From positions 1 through 64,000 of the forward strand of contig BPQB01000121.1 in the NCBI GenBank assembly GCA_019973155.2: a stretch of 64,000 nucleotides of DNA, read 5' to 3'. Positions 37,201-47,700 of this stretch are shown here, in pieces (the first letter of the stretch is position 1; each line of letters begins with the position of its first letter). The notes under the pieces were generated by a model. The model was not told where the DNA came from and did no database searches. It saw nothing but the letters and a program-made list of their open reading frames with translations. The position numbers and the translations under genes were made by a program. The stretch is from Phanerochaete sordida (Eukaryota > Basidiomycota > Agaricomycetes > Polyporales > Phanerochaetaceae).

Positions 37201-37831
37201 CCGCGAGGCCGATGGCGAGGTAGGAGAGCGACGCTGTGAGCGCGATCGTGGAGACGGGGTGGGGGCGGTTGCCGCTCTGCACTTTGGCAGAGCGGAGAAG
37301 CACAGGCGAGCCGGACTTCTTCTCTGTGGTTTGCAGGTCCCATATCTTGAGGAGTGGATGCCGAACAGAGTCTTCTTCCTGTGATGAGATAAACGTGACA
37401 TTCGCGTGGACGATGGCGCGTCAGGACGTACCCCCACTGTCACCAACAGCCCATTCCTCTCCAGCATGTGCGTGACGCGCCCGCCCGAGTGCGCTACCCA
37501 TGCCTTGGTGGTTTCGAATTCCTCGTTGAGCTGATACACGCTCCCATGGATGTCTGCCACGATTGTGCCATGCGAAGTAGAGGCTATGCACGAGATTTCC
37601 GGGGCTTTCTACGGATGCACATCAGCGCCTGGGTCGAACCTCACGTTGTAAGCTCAGGCTCACTTTGAAGATCTCGGGAGAGCTGGCGAGGTCATGGACG
37701 TCCTTGACGGGCGCGATGTCGAAGAAGTTGAACTGCCTCCACTATGCGTGCACTGTCGGTCAAGCTGAGAGGGTAAGACGAAAAAGCTTGCTCACGGCGG
37801 ATGGTGCAGGTGTTACTGACTGAGAGGTCAT
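34235..37831 (-). CDS. VPS11: Vps11/Pep5, HOPS and CORVET subunit, copy B
   Basis: Same exon structure, propeller, solenoid and RING-H2 finger as copy A, with start MTSQSVTPAPSA at 37831 and stop at 34235-34237. Differences are scattered substitutions such as NMSRLEEISA preceded by GIF instead of GIL. Donors and acceptors are kept, and no frameshift was found by comparing the two copies. There is no excess of C-to-T changes of the kind repeat-induced mutation would leave. Both copies may be expressed; which is ancestral is judged from the intact ATP18 neighbour, which favours this copy. Confidence 0.92.
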
Positions 37832-38289
37832 GGCTGCGCGTCAGCGGCGCACGGACGAACGTCCGGGTTGAGGAACGGCCTTGAGCTCAGGGCTACAATG
37901 TTAGGAGTATAGCGTAGCAGCACGCAAGCTCCGAGGATATTCAGACTGAAGAGGGAGACGTGGACAGAGTAGAGTCAAAGCAGGTGCAATTAGGCATGCA
38001 GCAAGCAGCGAACGCGCAACACGCGCGGATGCGCGAGCCAATACAGTAAAGGTCAAGACTGATTATCTTAGCTCCCTTTACAAGTAGGTAAGCATTTCGT
38101 CTTACCTATCTCTTACAGCCTTTACAGGCTTTGTTACTTACCACGTGGCTCGGCCGTGACCGGTTCTGCCGCGCGACGTTCGTCGGTCTGCACCAAGCAT
38201 CCTGCCTCCATCCCCTCCGCCAGGTCCGCCTCCTCGCTCGCGTGTACGACCTGCCGCTCACACATCCTCTTCTTCTCCCAGACTCTGCA
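37832..38289. promoter_or_regulatory. Divergent promoter VPS11-B / ATP18
   Basis: About 460 bases between two divergent start codons, duplicated almost unchanged at 21944-22403 in front of VPS11 copy A. Confidence 0.6.
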
Positions 38290-38601
38290 ATGGCTTTCCT
38301 CGGTCTCCGCGTCTGGCCCACTCCTGCACGTTCTCGCTCGCGTCCAGCAAAACCTCCCCGCTGACATGCTGCCGTCCTCCAGGTCCTCAGGCCCATGTGG
38401 CCGTTCATCGCCGCCTCGGGCCTGACCTTCTTCCTCGTCTCGAAGGCGCAGGACATGGGTGTCCGCTGTACGTCCCGCTTTGCCTCCCTGCGCGTGCTCG
38501 CGCCCTGACTGCCCCGGATTGCAGCTGAGCAATACAAGAACGACCCCCGCAACCCCTACCGCGAGCAGATCGCCAAGGAGGAGGCCGCGAAGCACCACTG
38601 A
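38290..38601 (+). CDS. ATP18: Mitochondrial ATP synthase subunit i/j (Atp18)
   Basis: A 65-residue protein (yeast Atp18 has 59) associated with the F1Fo ATP synthase in the inner membrane. Exons are 38290-38325, 38383-38467 and 38525-38601. The product begins MAFLGLRVWPTP, continues VLRPMWPFIAASGLTFFLVS (single membrane segment) and contains EQYKNDPRNPYREQ, matching the family motif NDPRNP. The first intron must start GCACGT to keep the frame, a GC-AG intron; the second is GT-AG. It is divergent from VPS11 copy B. Confidence 0.85.
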
Positions 38602-39162
38602 GCGGCGTGCGCTGCGCAAGATGGCTTGGTGCCATAGAATCGCCGGTCTCGTGCTACACAATGTAATCGCGCTTTCGCTCTGAAAATATCACCTTCCTGG
38701 GAGACGACGCAGCATGCGTGCGAAATGAGACGGGCAGCCTCAAGGGTGTCTCAAGCAGAGGATATGAGGTGAGTGTGTCCGCGTGTCTGTCCTGCATATG
38801 CGCCGCGTCCGCTCGGTCCTCGTCCGCCTTCTACATTCGACGTCGAAGTCCAAGAAGGGGCTTTGTTCGCGGGCAGACGAAGATGCCGCACAAGCCCGCA
38901 TTCGATGGGTTTCACCCGACCGCGTGCGAAGCTGGAGCAGGCTATCGTAGCAGCCTCTCTTGCATCGCCAGATTGCATCGCGTCCCACTGGGCTCTCCGT
39001 GCATACAGGACGCTCATGACAATCTCCGCGCTCTTTTCGAACTGATTGGGAGTACATCCATGGATCACATCTTTTGCTGCAGCAGCATGCAATGGTCTCG
39101 AATTACGAGGGAAGTAAGGGGAAAATGACAGGGTATACAATACAGCAGGTGTTAAGAATAAG
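38602..39162. other. Intergenic, nothing recognised
   Basis: Convergent 3' regions of ATP18 and the next minus-strand gene. Short open frames only. Confidence 0.5.
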
Positions 39163-41819
39163 TTAGCTACTAATCGAAATGGGTTCATCTACCTCTATTG
39201 CAGGTTCGCCTTCCTGCGGCGCTGTCGGCGGCTCGTTGACGATGAGTCTGACCTTCCTCGCCGCCTTGTGCGACAGCTCCGGTGCCCCGTCAGGTTTCGG
39301 CGGGTGTTTCCAGTCGAGATGTGGATTCTCTGCCCCGTCGGGACCCAACCACGTGAAGAAGTTCCTTGAGTCCGGCAGCGGGTCATTCCGCGCCCAGTTC
39401 TGCTCCTTCTGGTCATGTCGATAGCAGTGGAATTCCTGCGCCATCTCGTCTGGCTGCCACCCGGGACGGTCGAGCGGCTCGACGGCGGTCCGCCAGCGCT
39501 CGACACGCGTCCGCGAGCCTGTCTTCTGCTCCGCGAGCTGCCGCTTGCCCTCCCTGAACTCGCCGCTGGGCCAGCGCAGCGCGAAAAAGGTGTCCTCCGC
39601 GTGTTCGTACGCGCGCCCTGCGGCGTCGAACCGCGTGAACGCCCAGAAGCCTTCGAAAAGCTCGCCCGCGAGCGCGTCGCGCCCCTCCGCGGCGGGCAGG
39701 CCGTACGCCCACACGCGGCGCATCTTGAGCTCGCCCTGTCCGCCCGTGCGCCGCGCCGCACCGCCCTCCTCCGCGATACGCGCGTCGTCGTCGTCCGGCG
39801 CGAGCACGAGCCGTGCGGAGAAGCCCCACTCCCAGCGCTCGTCGGGCGCGTCGTCGTCGACGCTGCCCATGCCCGCGACCGTCTGCACGCACGCGCGCTG
39901 CCGCTGCGGAAAGAGCACGGGCCCGACGTGCCCGCCGACGACCTCGACGCCGGCGTGCAGGAGCATGCGCAGGGGCGCGGCGGGCTCGATGCCGTCGCAC
40001 GCGACGCTCGCGCGCCCGCGCAGGCCGACGCCGGGGGCGCGCACGGGCCCGCGCGCGCCCTCCGCGAGCACGGCGCAGCCGTCGGTCCAGCCCGTGCCGC
40101 TGTTGTCGAGCGTCCAGCCGAGCTCGGCGTGCAGGCGCGCGTAGGCGTCCTGGAGCGCGGCGTTGTCGGGCGGCGGGAGCGCGCGGCGCGCGGCCGCGGC
40201 GTCGCCGAGCGCGAACTCGAGCCAGGCGTGGTGCGGGAGGAGCGCGGCGCTGATGGCGCTCGTGGCGCTCTGCGCGGTGGCGCGCAGGCCGGGGTTGTGT
40301 GGCGAGACGAACCAGAAGGTGCCGCTGAAGTCGAGGGGCGGGAGCGCGTGGGACTGCTCCGCGGGCGTCGGCGAGAGCATCGTCGGGATCGGGAAGTACT
40401 CTTCGGGGCCGCAGTACGGCATGGGGAGCAGCGTCTCGAGGGCGTCGCGTGGGAGGCCGAGGTACGACGGGTGAGTCGGGGCTATGGTTTGCGTGCTGGG
40501 CCGCGCCCAGAAGCTCTTCCGCAGAGTCTTCGTAACGAAATCCTGGGGCTTCGCCACGTTTTGCACGGTGACGGTGAATTCGAAGTGGCCTAGGAATAGC
40601 TCGCGAGGGCGCGTGTCTTGAGGAGCTGGATCTTTGCATGCCCAGAGTTTGCGAAGCTTGATGCCACCTTCGCCCGTGATCACGACCTGCGCGGTCTTGA
40701 GTCCAAAGTCGCTCTTGTCGGGGAACCGCAGCTTCGCAATGTATCCATCGTCGAGTTCGCAGAAGAAATTGTCGAACGTCAACGCTGAGTCGACGCGGCC
40801 GTGGGTGAGGATGAGGGGTATGCTCGGGGCACCGACGTCCAGATGTGACCATGGCAGCGCGGCGTCTTCTACGGCAATAAGCCCGCAGCTCGCGAGCATC
40901 TCTGCAATGTCGCCGACAGATATTGGGACGCCTGTGAGGATGCCAACCTCCGGCACGTCGTCAAACCCCATCTCCATCGCCTCCTCTGGGTGTAGGAGGT
41001 CAGTATCCCAGCCCAGCGACACCCGCATGTCTGCCTCGACGTCGTCGCCCACCGCCTGCCGGATCTCGTCCCACTTGCCCGACGTAATCGCGTCCAGGTC
41101 GACGCCGACGCCGGTGAGGAGGTCGAACGTCCCGTGCCACTGCGTCGGCGTCTTCTCGCGCCGCGGACGATGCGGCCAGCGGCGGCGCGGCGGGAGGCGC
41201 TGCGCGCAGTGCGTCTTCGGCGGGACGCGTGCGGGCGCGCGCTCGAGCTCCGCGCCGTGGTAGTCTGCCTCGACGCCACCGGCGTTGCCGTAGCGGCTGC
41301 GCGTGCGCGCCACGACGGGCCGCCACGCAAAGACGCAGCTCGGCGCGCGCCGCACGAAGTGGTTGATCCGTGTCTCGTGCATGTAGTGGTCGTAGGTGTT
41401 TACTGCGAGAGAGGTGAGAGCGAGAAGGAGGACGAGGAGAGGGACGTACGTGGGGGCGGCGCGCGGGCTGGCTTCCAGACGGTGCGTTTCTGACGCACGA
41501 TGACCTCTGGATCGTCCACCATGTCGTACGACGGGGCGTACTTCGCGTTCTTCTGCGCGTTCGCATTTGCCTTGGCGGGAGCGCGGCCCTTCGTAGCTTT
41601 CGCAGCAGTCTTCTTCGTGGTTGTCTTCTTCTTTGCTGGCTTCGCCGGTGTCTTTGTGATCTTGCGTTTCTTCGCCGGAGGCCCACTTGCCTCTGCACGC
41701 AATGCTGGCTGCTCTCCCCGAATGCGTTTTTCGGCGGCAGCTGTGTCGCGGTCAGTCCAGCGTCGAGCCGCTCGCAGGTGTGGCGCAGACGCACCTGCTG
41801 CCTTTCGTTTCGGCGCCAT
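39163..41819 (-). CDS. Hypothetical protein, MPPKRKAA family (paralogue 2)
   Basis: Two exons joined across the intron 41403-41449 give 869 residues. The start MAPKRKAAGA and a Lys/Ala/Thr-rich region (AKKRKITKTPAKPAKKK) look like a nuclear localisation signal. The long C-terminal part holds several repeats of a module also found once in the 297-residue protein at 5977-6935: GELKMRRVWAYGLP with GELFEGFWAFTRFD corresponds to FKMHRVWADERDP with ELFEGFWDLTV; a further copy is REVLFLGHFEFTV-like (RELFLGHFEFTVTV). Ends EVDEPISISS. No enzyme motif; function unknown. Confidence 0.82.
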
Positions 41820-42467
41820 GGTCGTGTATGCCCGAAATCACAGAAAGTAAGAATAGCTATCCAGCGAGCCGAATGTCGATGAATGTCGAGGGGTGGTGTA
41901 GAGCAGGGTGCCGGTGCAGGACGTGCTGGGTGAGGACGCAAAGGGCCGCCCAACTCGGACTTGCCACTCCGCAAGCGCGGACCGGGCCAAGAGCTCGCAT
42001 GGCAACCTTCTCCCGGCGATCCATTGTTCTCCTCTTCTTTTCCGCAGCGACTCGCGGTGGGCGGCTGCGGGAAGGGGCGTTGCTAGAGGCGTCTGGAGGA
42101 CAATAGGCACGGCATCGTCGTCGCCCTCCTAAGCAGCGCGCAGGACGCGACGCAACGCGGAAGAAGTTGTTCAGCGACTCTGTATGCACGGCCGTTTTCT
42201 TGCATCGATAAGTACAAGGAGTTGCTGCTCTGGCTCATCGCTCTGGTGGTCGCTGTGGTCGACGTCGAAGAGAGGGTCGGCGACGCCGGCTAGCGCGCGG
42301 GTGCCGCATCTGCCGCCGATCACGTCACACGCGCCGTGCCACAAGGACGAAGCATCCCCTGCAACCGGCGATCTAGTCGATCTCTGTCTCATCCCTTCTC
42401 AACGCTACAAAATCCAACGCTACAGCTACAGCATAGTCTGCGCCTCGAGTTCTGAAACGAAGACGTC
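41820..42467. other. Intergenic, nothing recognised
   Basis: Upstream of the family protein gene and downstream of the next minus-strand gene. No TATA box or conserved protein was seen. Confidence 0.45.
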
Positions 42468-43363
42468 CTACTCCTCAAGAAACTGCGACCACTTCCACCG
42501 CCTCCGGCCCTCGAACGTCAAGACGTGCATCCACATGTCGTCCCCCGTGCCCGCCGCTATGTCGCATACTGGCGCTGCGCGGCTCCACGCGAGCGCGAAC
42601 GGCGCGATGTGACGGATCACAGGAGCCTCGAGGACTGTGCCGCGCCGCAGCGAGAGCGCGTTGATGTGCGGGGCGCGGATGCTGCCCGCGCGTTGGGACT
42701 CGAGGATCACTTGCGTGGACACAGGCGCGGAGAGGGTTTTGCTGGTACCGAAGACGCGGACAGTGTAGAACGGGTGCTCGTCGGTGGGAGAGTCCTGTAC
42801 AACATGCAGGTCAGTGGCGTATTCGCTGAATGATGCCTAGCAGCGCACCTCGAGAAGTGCCGGGAACCAGACTGGTGCGAGGATAGGCTCCGGGGCCTTG
42901 CCTTTGCGGGGGTGCGCAGGCGTGTAGAGGGAGATTATCGGCACGAAGACGATGCGCTGTGTCCTCTGCGTCAGCCCTGGACGCATGCTCGTGCAACCGG
43001 AGAACGTACGTGGAGGACGATGTTGTGGAACGACACGTTCGGCTGCGCGATGCGTGGCTCAGGGAGGCTAGGCCACCACACTTCACCGAAATAGGGCAGG
43101 AAGTCGGCTTGTGCGTGCACGTCTGGTTCGCGTGCGTACAGGCAAGTATAGGCTTTCGTATAGAGATGGTTCTGTGTGAAGCTAAATGTCTGGTTTAGTG
43201 TCGTAGTGAAGACGGCGACGCACCGCGAGTTTGACCTGCCGGCTCCCAAGAACGTGTGCAGGATGCCAATCGCTATCGCCGAAGACGAACCCGCGCACCA
43301 GGCAGAGGTTATCCTGTGGCGCCGCGTCAGCACTCCCTCTGCGCGAACCTGGTAAGGTGGCAC
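42468..43363 (-). CDS. Hypothetical protein, C-terminal exons
   Basis: Three exons can be joined by frame: one ending QPNVSFHNIVLH, one with RTQRIVFVPIISLYTPAH, and a last one from DSPTDEHPFYTVRVF through RHIAPFALAWSRAAPVCDI to KWSQFLEE and a stop at 42468-42470. The donor/acceptor pairs are GTACGT...CCAG and GTGCGC...ACAG. Upstream of about 43200 the frame becomes uncertain, and the start codon is not established; it may lie as far as 43500-44000. The composition fits a fungal F-box-associated beta-propeller protein but no F-box was found, so I give no function. Confidence 0.5.
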
Positions 43364-44425
43364 GACTCACACTGTTCTCTGGCTGGTCTGTGCTGAAGAG
43401 TGCGCCGTCGGCGGACATGTGCATGCCCAGCATGCTCATCTGGCCTGGATCGCGCAGGACATTCGCGAGGAAGCGGAAGAGGTCAGGGGTGTTCATCATC
43501 GTGGATATGCTGCTAGGCGAACGTCTGGAGGCTCAGAATACAGCGACCGACTGCGCAGAGGCGACTTTATACCTGGAATTGTGGCCCTTTGTCACCCTTT
43601 GTTCATAGAGTCGGCATGGAAGCTGCGCCACTTCATCGCGGGCAGGTCATCTCTTTGGCCGGTATCATAGTCAAGGGATTTTGCACGACATTGGACTGGC
43701 GACTAGAGGTACAGACGGTAGAGGTGCGTGCTAAAGGCCACGTCGCGTCATCCGAGATGTGCGGGATCTGAAGATCGCCAGATTCGCAGCGGGTGTCCCT
43801 GGCGACGATGGGTGCGCCTCAAGCGAAACCGAACCGTGGGAACGCCTCGTTCCGACGCTCTGCCACCATCTGAGCCCGACGTTCGCCAGCGCAGGGATGT
43901 ACCGGTTTTCCGCATGCTCATCTCTCGGACCCGGCGTCATCGGGATCGTCGAGCGCATTGACCCATATGCTAAACCCGCTCAAGTTCTGGCGCCGGTCCC
44001 GCCCAGGAAGCATGTAGGGGACGCTGCGCTTCGCAGTGACGACCAGGATATCCACAAGGAGAAGGGAAATACGCAGGCAAATTCCGGCGCCGCTTGCTTA
44101 AGTAGGGACTACTCTATCCTCGTCCCGCATCGCGTGCTGACAGCCTGTTATTCTTCCCTGCAGAATGCTACAGGCTGCAGGAAACATGCGACAGGTCCGT
44201 TCATGGATCAGTTTATCCTGCGAAATGCACGCCCTCTACACGAGAGCTTACATGCCTGCTCATTCAGGACGCCGTGTGTAAGACGAGGCATGGGAGATCA
44301 GTGGCGATGGGAGAACCAAGGGTGCGTTTGATTTCGTTTGGTTCGTTTTCCAGAGTCCGAGCTTACAGCTTCAGGATAGAAGCGTTTCTGCAGCGATACT
44401 GCCGCATTTCGATCCAGATGTTCAT
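43364..44425. other. Unresolved upstream exons and intergenic sequence
   Basis: Probably contains the 5' exons of the minus-strand gene at 42468 (for example the open stretch with DLFRFLANVLRDPGQMSMLG at 43400-43499) and the promoter of the plus-strand gene at 44426. Nothing else recognised. Confidence 0.4.
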
Positions 44426-45076
44426 ATGCCCGACGCTGACGATATGGAACGACAGCGCGGGCCCTACGACGGAACCAAAGAACCAAATATCTCCGAAGAC
44501 GATATCGACCAGTCAAACCACAGCACGATCGGAGTTATTCACATTGAGCAGGAAGAAGACGATACATACGACGTACTCATTGGGTCCGCCGACTGGCGTG
44601 AGGCTTCTTCTTCTACCCACTCCACTGGTCCTCATTCGTCATCGCCCGCGACATCAGTTGCGTCTCTTGCCACCTCTGTCCCCAGGGCGGCCGCAGCGTC
44701 GTACGCCACACCAACCTACTATCCTTCTCCATCGCACTTCGCGCAGGCTCCCGCGCCCCCTACGTACGCGCACTCGCCGCAAGAACCCGCCGGATCTCCC
44801 GCTCAGCTCACAGGCTTCTACCCGTTCCACGCCCCGGACAGTCCACCGCCGTCGGCACCCCCCAGCATAGCATCGAGGACCCTGCGCGAGCTGCACATTC
44901 CGACACTTCCGCCGAGGGAGCTACCGGGCACGCCGCTGGTGCCGCCGTCGCCGCTCAGCCCGACTCGGCTGAGCTCGAGCTCGCGCCTCACGAGCTCGCG
45001 CCTCCGAACCTCGCGCCGCGCCGCGCTCACGATCGAGGCGATTACGCTCCCGGGCTCGCCGGCCGCAGCGCAGTAG
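44426..45076 (+). CDS. Pro/Ser-rich hypothetical protein
   Basis: A 216-residue single-exon frame. The first 60 residues are acidic (IHIEQEEDDTYDVLIGSADW), followed by a long Ser/Pro/Ala-rich disordered region with SPSHFAQAPAPPTY and a C-terminus with LRELHIPTLPPRELPGTPLV and Ser/Arg repeats. No signal peptide, membrane segment or known domain. Low complexity makes homology uncertain, but codon position bias and the ATG context support a real gene. An upstream exon cannot be excluded. Confidence 0.55.
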   Translation: MPDADDMERQRGPYDGTKEPNISEDDIDQSNHSTIGVIHIEQEEDDTYDVLIGSADWREASSSTHSTGPHSSSPATSVASLATSVPRAAAASYATPTYYPSPSHFAQAPAPPTYAHSPQEPAGSPAQLTGFYPFHAPDSPPPSAPPSIASRTLRELHIPTLPPRELPGTPLVPPSPLSPTRLSSSSRLTSSRLRTSRRAALTIEAITLPGSPAAAQ

Positions 45077-45403
45077 CAAAAAGAAGGTTCGGGTTCATCG
45101 CGGCTTCAAGCTGCAGGGTCGGCAGGGCGTAGACGGTTGCGCGATTTCGGTGGTTGGTTGATACCCAGGGCTTTTGGGGGCTGGATTGATGTGATCTTCG
45201 TCTCGTCAGTGCTTCAATTTTGTCTATATTCGCATGCGTTTATCTATCGCGGACTTCATCTTGGATACACATATTCGTATGATACGTCAAAGCCAATGTA
45301 CATATTGCTTCTCGGAAGGAGTGACGGTGCCAGAGTAGATGCTGGAGTGAAGATACGATGGGTGATGAAGACGATTTCGAAAAGTTCGCGAGGTCGAACA
45401 CCA
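45077..45403. other. Convergent intergenic region
   Basis: A/T-richer than its surroundings; 3' ends of the Pro/Ser-rich gene and the F-box gene. Confidence 0.5.
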
Positions 45404-47148
45404 TTATTCTCGTATTGCCCTTGCATCTTCAGCGCTTCCATCGGATGGCGGGGCAGTCTCATCCTCGGCTTCGTCTTCGCTTTCCGACTCCATATCGTGC
45501 CACGATGTCTGCGGCGTCCTCTTTGCTGTCTTGACCGCGTTCTCCCAACCCCACTGAGTATCACGTTCCATACCGCGCGGCCCATATAGCACGAGCTCCG
45601 CGTTCGGGAAGCAGTGGACGAGGAAGGCGGCCGCGCGCCGTAGGTTCCTGCCAGTGATATGCGACACGCCGAGGTTAACTTCCGTGACGTGGAACATCGG
45701 TGCCGGTGGAGTTGCAGGGAGCGGGCTGTCGTTCTCGACGACGAGGCCGATCTGAACCGGCTCGAGACTGGTCATGGCCTGCGCCAGCTGAGGCAGCCCT
45801 GCGAGTGGGACGCGCGGGGCGGTCTCGTGGTGCGCGTGTCCGAGCGCAAGACAGCGCACGCGCGGCCAGGCACCCACGAGGGCGAGCACGTCGTCAAGCC
45901 CGATGTCCATTATGAGCCCGAGGAGCTCGATGTCGCGAACGGGCAGAGGGAGGATCGGCGCGAGGTCCGCAAGCGTGAGTGGCGGCTGGCCTGCGCGTGC
46001 GCCCGAGTAAAGGGAGATGCATAGAGAGCTCACGCGGCCGTGGAGCTCCGCAAGCGCGTCGAAGAGTGAGAGGACGGCTGCGTGCGAGACCTGCATGTGC
46101 CCATAGACGGAGATCATGAGCCTCTTCGGGGCACAGATTGCGTAGAAGCACCTGATGAACGTGGCAAGCGCGTCATACGTCGCATCGCTTGTGTTATCGT
46201 TACCGATGGGGCGCACGTCGTCGTCGGTTCGAAGGATGAGCGTGTAAAGAGATGGAAATGGGTTTTCAGGGATATGCTGGAACGTTTGAGTGTGATCGAG
46301 CTGAGGATCAACGAAACATCGAAGCCACTGCAGACGGGGAAGACTCGCTAGCACCGCCATTTCTCGGTTGCCGACCGCGATCGATTCCGAAGGGCCACGG
46401 GTGTCCAAGACCAGCTTGGTGAGAGAGTTCTTGCACTGAGCTTGATTCAGCTCGGCGACAGCATCCTTGACAGAGAAGTGAGCTTCGGATCTATCATATG
46501 TCAGAGTGCTTAAGACAGGCGACATGAACGGGGCAAGATGCCGTGGCTCATCGAGGTCGGGATGATCACATGTGAGCTCTCTGAGTGCCGGAAGAGCTGG
46601 AGTTGACTTGAAGAAGCTTTCAAGTGCCTCAAAGCACTCCGGGGCGATATAGGCTCCCACGAATTCGGGGGCTTCCCAGGGCGGGCGCCGTGATCCCCAA
46701 ACTAGTCGCGAGACATACTCGGAGCTGTCTGGCCGCTTGGCGAGCGTTGCCTGCGGTGTAAGGCTTCGGATGATATGTACACGACGGGCGTGGTGTTTGA
46801 AACGCGCCATATCGCTTTCAGACAGCGGATCCTTGACGATCTCCTATCGGTAACCGGATAAATGTATGCGTCATGGAATGGGAATACAGATAAGAGCTTA
46901 CCCAGGTACCCATCCGTGCGCCAGGCCAGCATTCAGCAATCCTATACTTGAGCACAGTCGGAGGCAAGCAGCGAAGGAGGGGTGTGAAGATAGCGAGCTC
47001 CCGCCACAGCACGTCCATCGATGGCTCGTAGGTCGCCTTGCAGGTTTTTGCCATGCTTAGGATCCACGACTTGCGGGCACTTGGCAGCAAAGCGAGCCGT
47101 TCGGCAATCCGCTGGGTAATTTCCGGGATCTCGAAGAACTGGTGCATG
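45404..47148 (-). CDS. F-box / leucine-rich-repeat-like protein
   Basis: The first exon starts MHQFFEIPEITQRIAERLAL and looks like a fungal F-box (SWILSMAKTCKATYEPSMDV, LWRELAIFTPLLRCLPP); F-box proteins usually recruit substrates to SCF ubiquitin ligases. A single intron of about 70 nt joins it to a 465-codon exon with a leucine-rich-repeat-like body (LRELTCDHPDLDEPRHLAPF, SLTKLVLDTRGP, DIELLGLIMDIGLDDVLALV) and an acidic tail. TATATAAAAC lies only a few bases before this ATG, too close to be its TATA box; an in-frame ATG upstream would add residues without matching the F-box start. Confidence 0.75.
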
Positions 47149-47299
47149 GTTTTATATGCGGCGACGGTGGTGGTCAGGGCGAGACTGCAACGCAGGGCGC
47201 TTGCCAGCCACGCAGTGAACGCATGCGCTACACGTGACTCATGCCTTGCAGCCCATCCCGCTGTTTGACCACCGATGCGTGTGCAAGTCAAAGTATATT

Positions 47300-47410
47300 A
47301 TTGGGCACGATGTTCATAATAAGCCTAATAAGTTCGATGTTACTGATGGGGAGAGGAACAAGTGGCACGAGGGCCGCGAGCGCTGCCGTAGTGGTCAAGA
47401 TGAATGATAC
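47300..47410 (-). pseudogene. Decayed fragment of the F-box gene
   Basis: GGGCACGATGTTCATAATAA and about 80 following bases align with 45897-45985 inside the F-box gene (GATGTCCATTATGAGCCCGA). The fragment is much more A/T-rich and the matching is broken, so it is a relic rather than a gene. Confidence 0.6.
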
Positions 47411-47700
47411 GAAAGGGGCACGATGGCATGGTTTGGAAGGCCAGGCTAGTCACAGATGAGACTCTTGGGTACCTTAATAGATGGCAGTGATATGAAGAAG
47501 CCTCAAGCGGTTTGCAAGGACTCTACAGTGATGTAGGGTTTGATGACCGTTTTCGAGCTGAACCTCATACAGATATATTCATCCTGAATATGGGCCTTCA
47601 CTGATATCAAACGAACGTCTACGTAGGCATCACATGTAGCGTACACGCTACATGTTGAGGCACCCGCATCTCCAATCTCAGTCGCGATCTGCTAGATCCT

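Larger units (their letters stand above)
34148..38319. repeat. Direct segmental duplication, copy B (VPS11-ATP18)
   Basis: Partner of 18260-22433. Here the similarity ends inside ATP18 exon 1 but the gene carries on intact, so this copy keeps the natural right-hand neighbour. Confidence 0.92.

Noticed and set aside
18346..37831. Repeat-induced point mutation in the VPS11 duplicates
   Set aside because: Differences between the copies are sparse and mixed, without a run of C-to-T changes or new stops.
39413..40852. Long frames opposite and overlapping the 869-residue protein
   Set aside because: High-GC codon bias opens all frames here; only the called frame has a paralogue.
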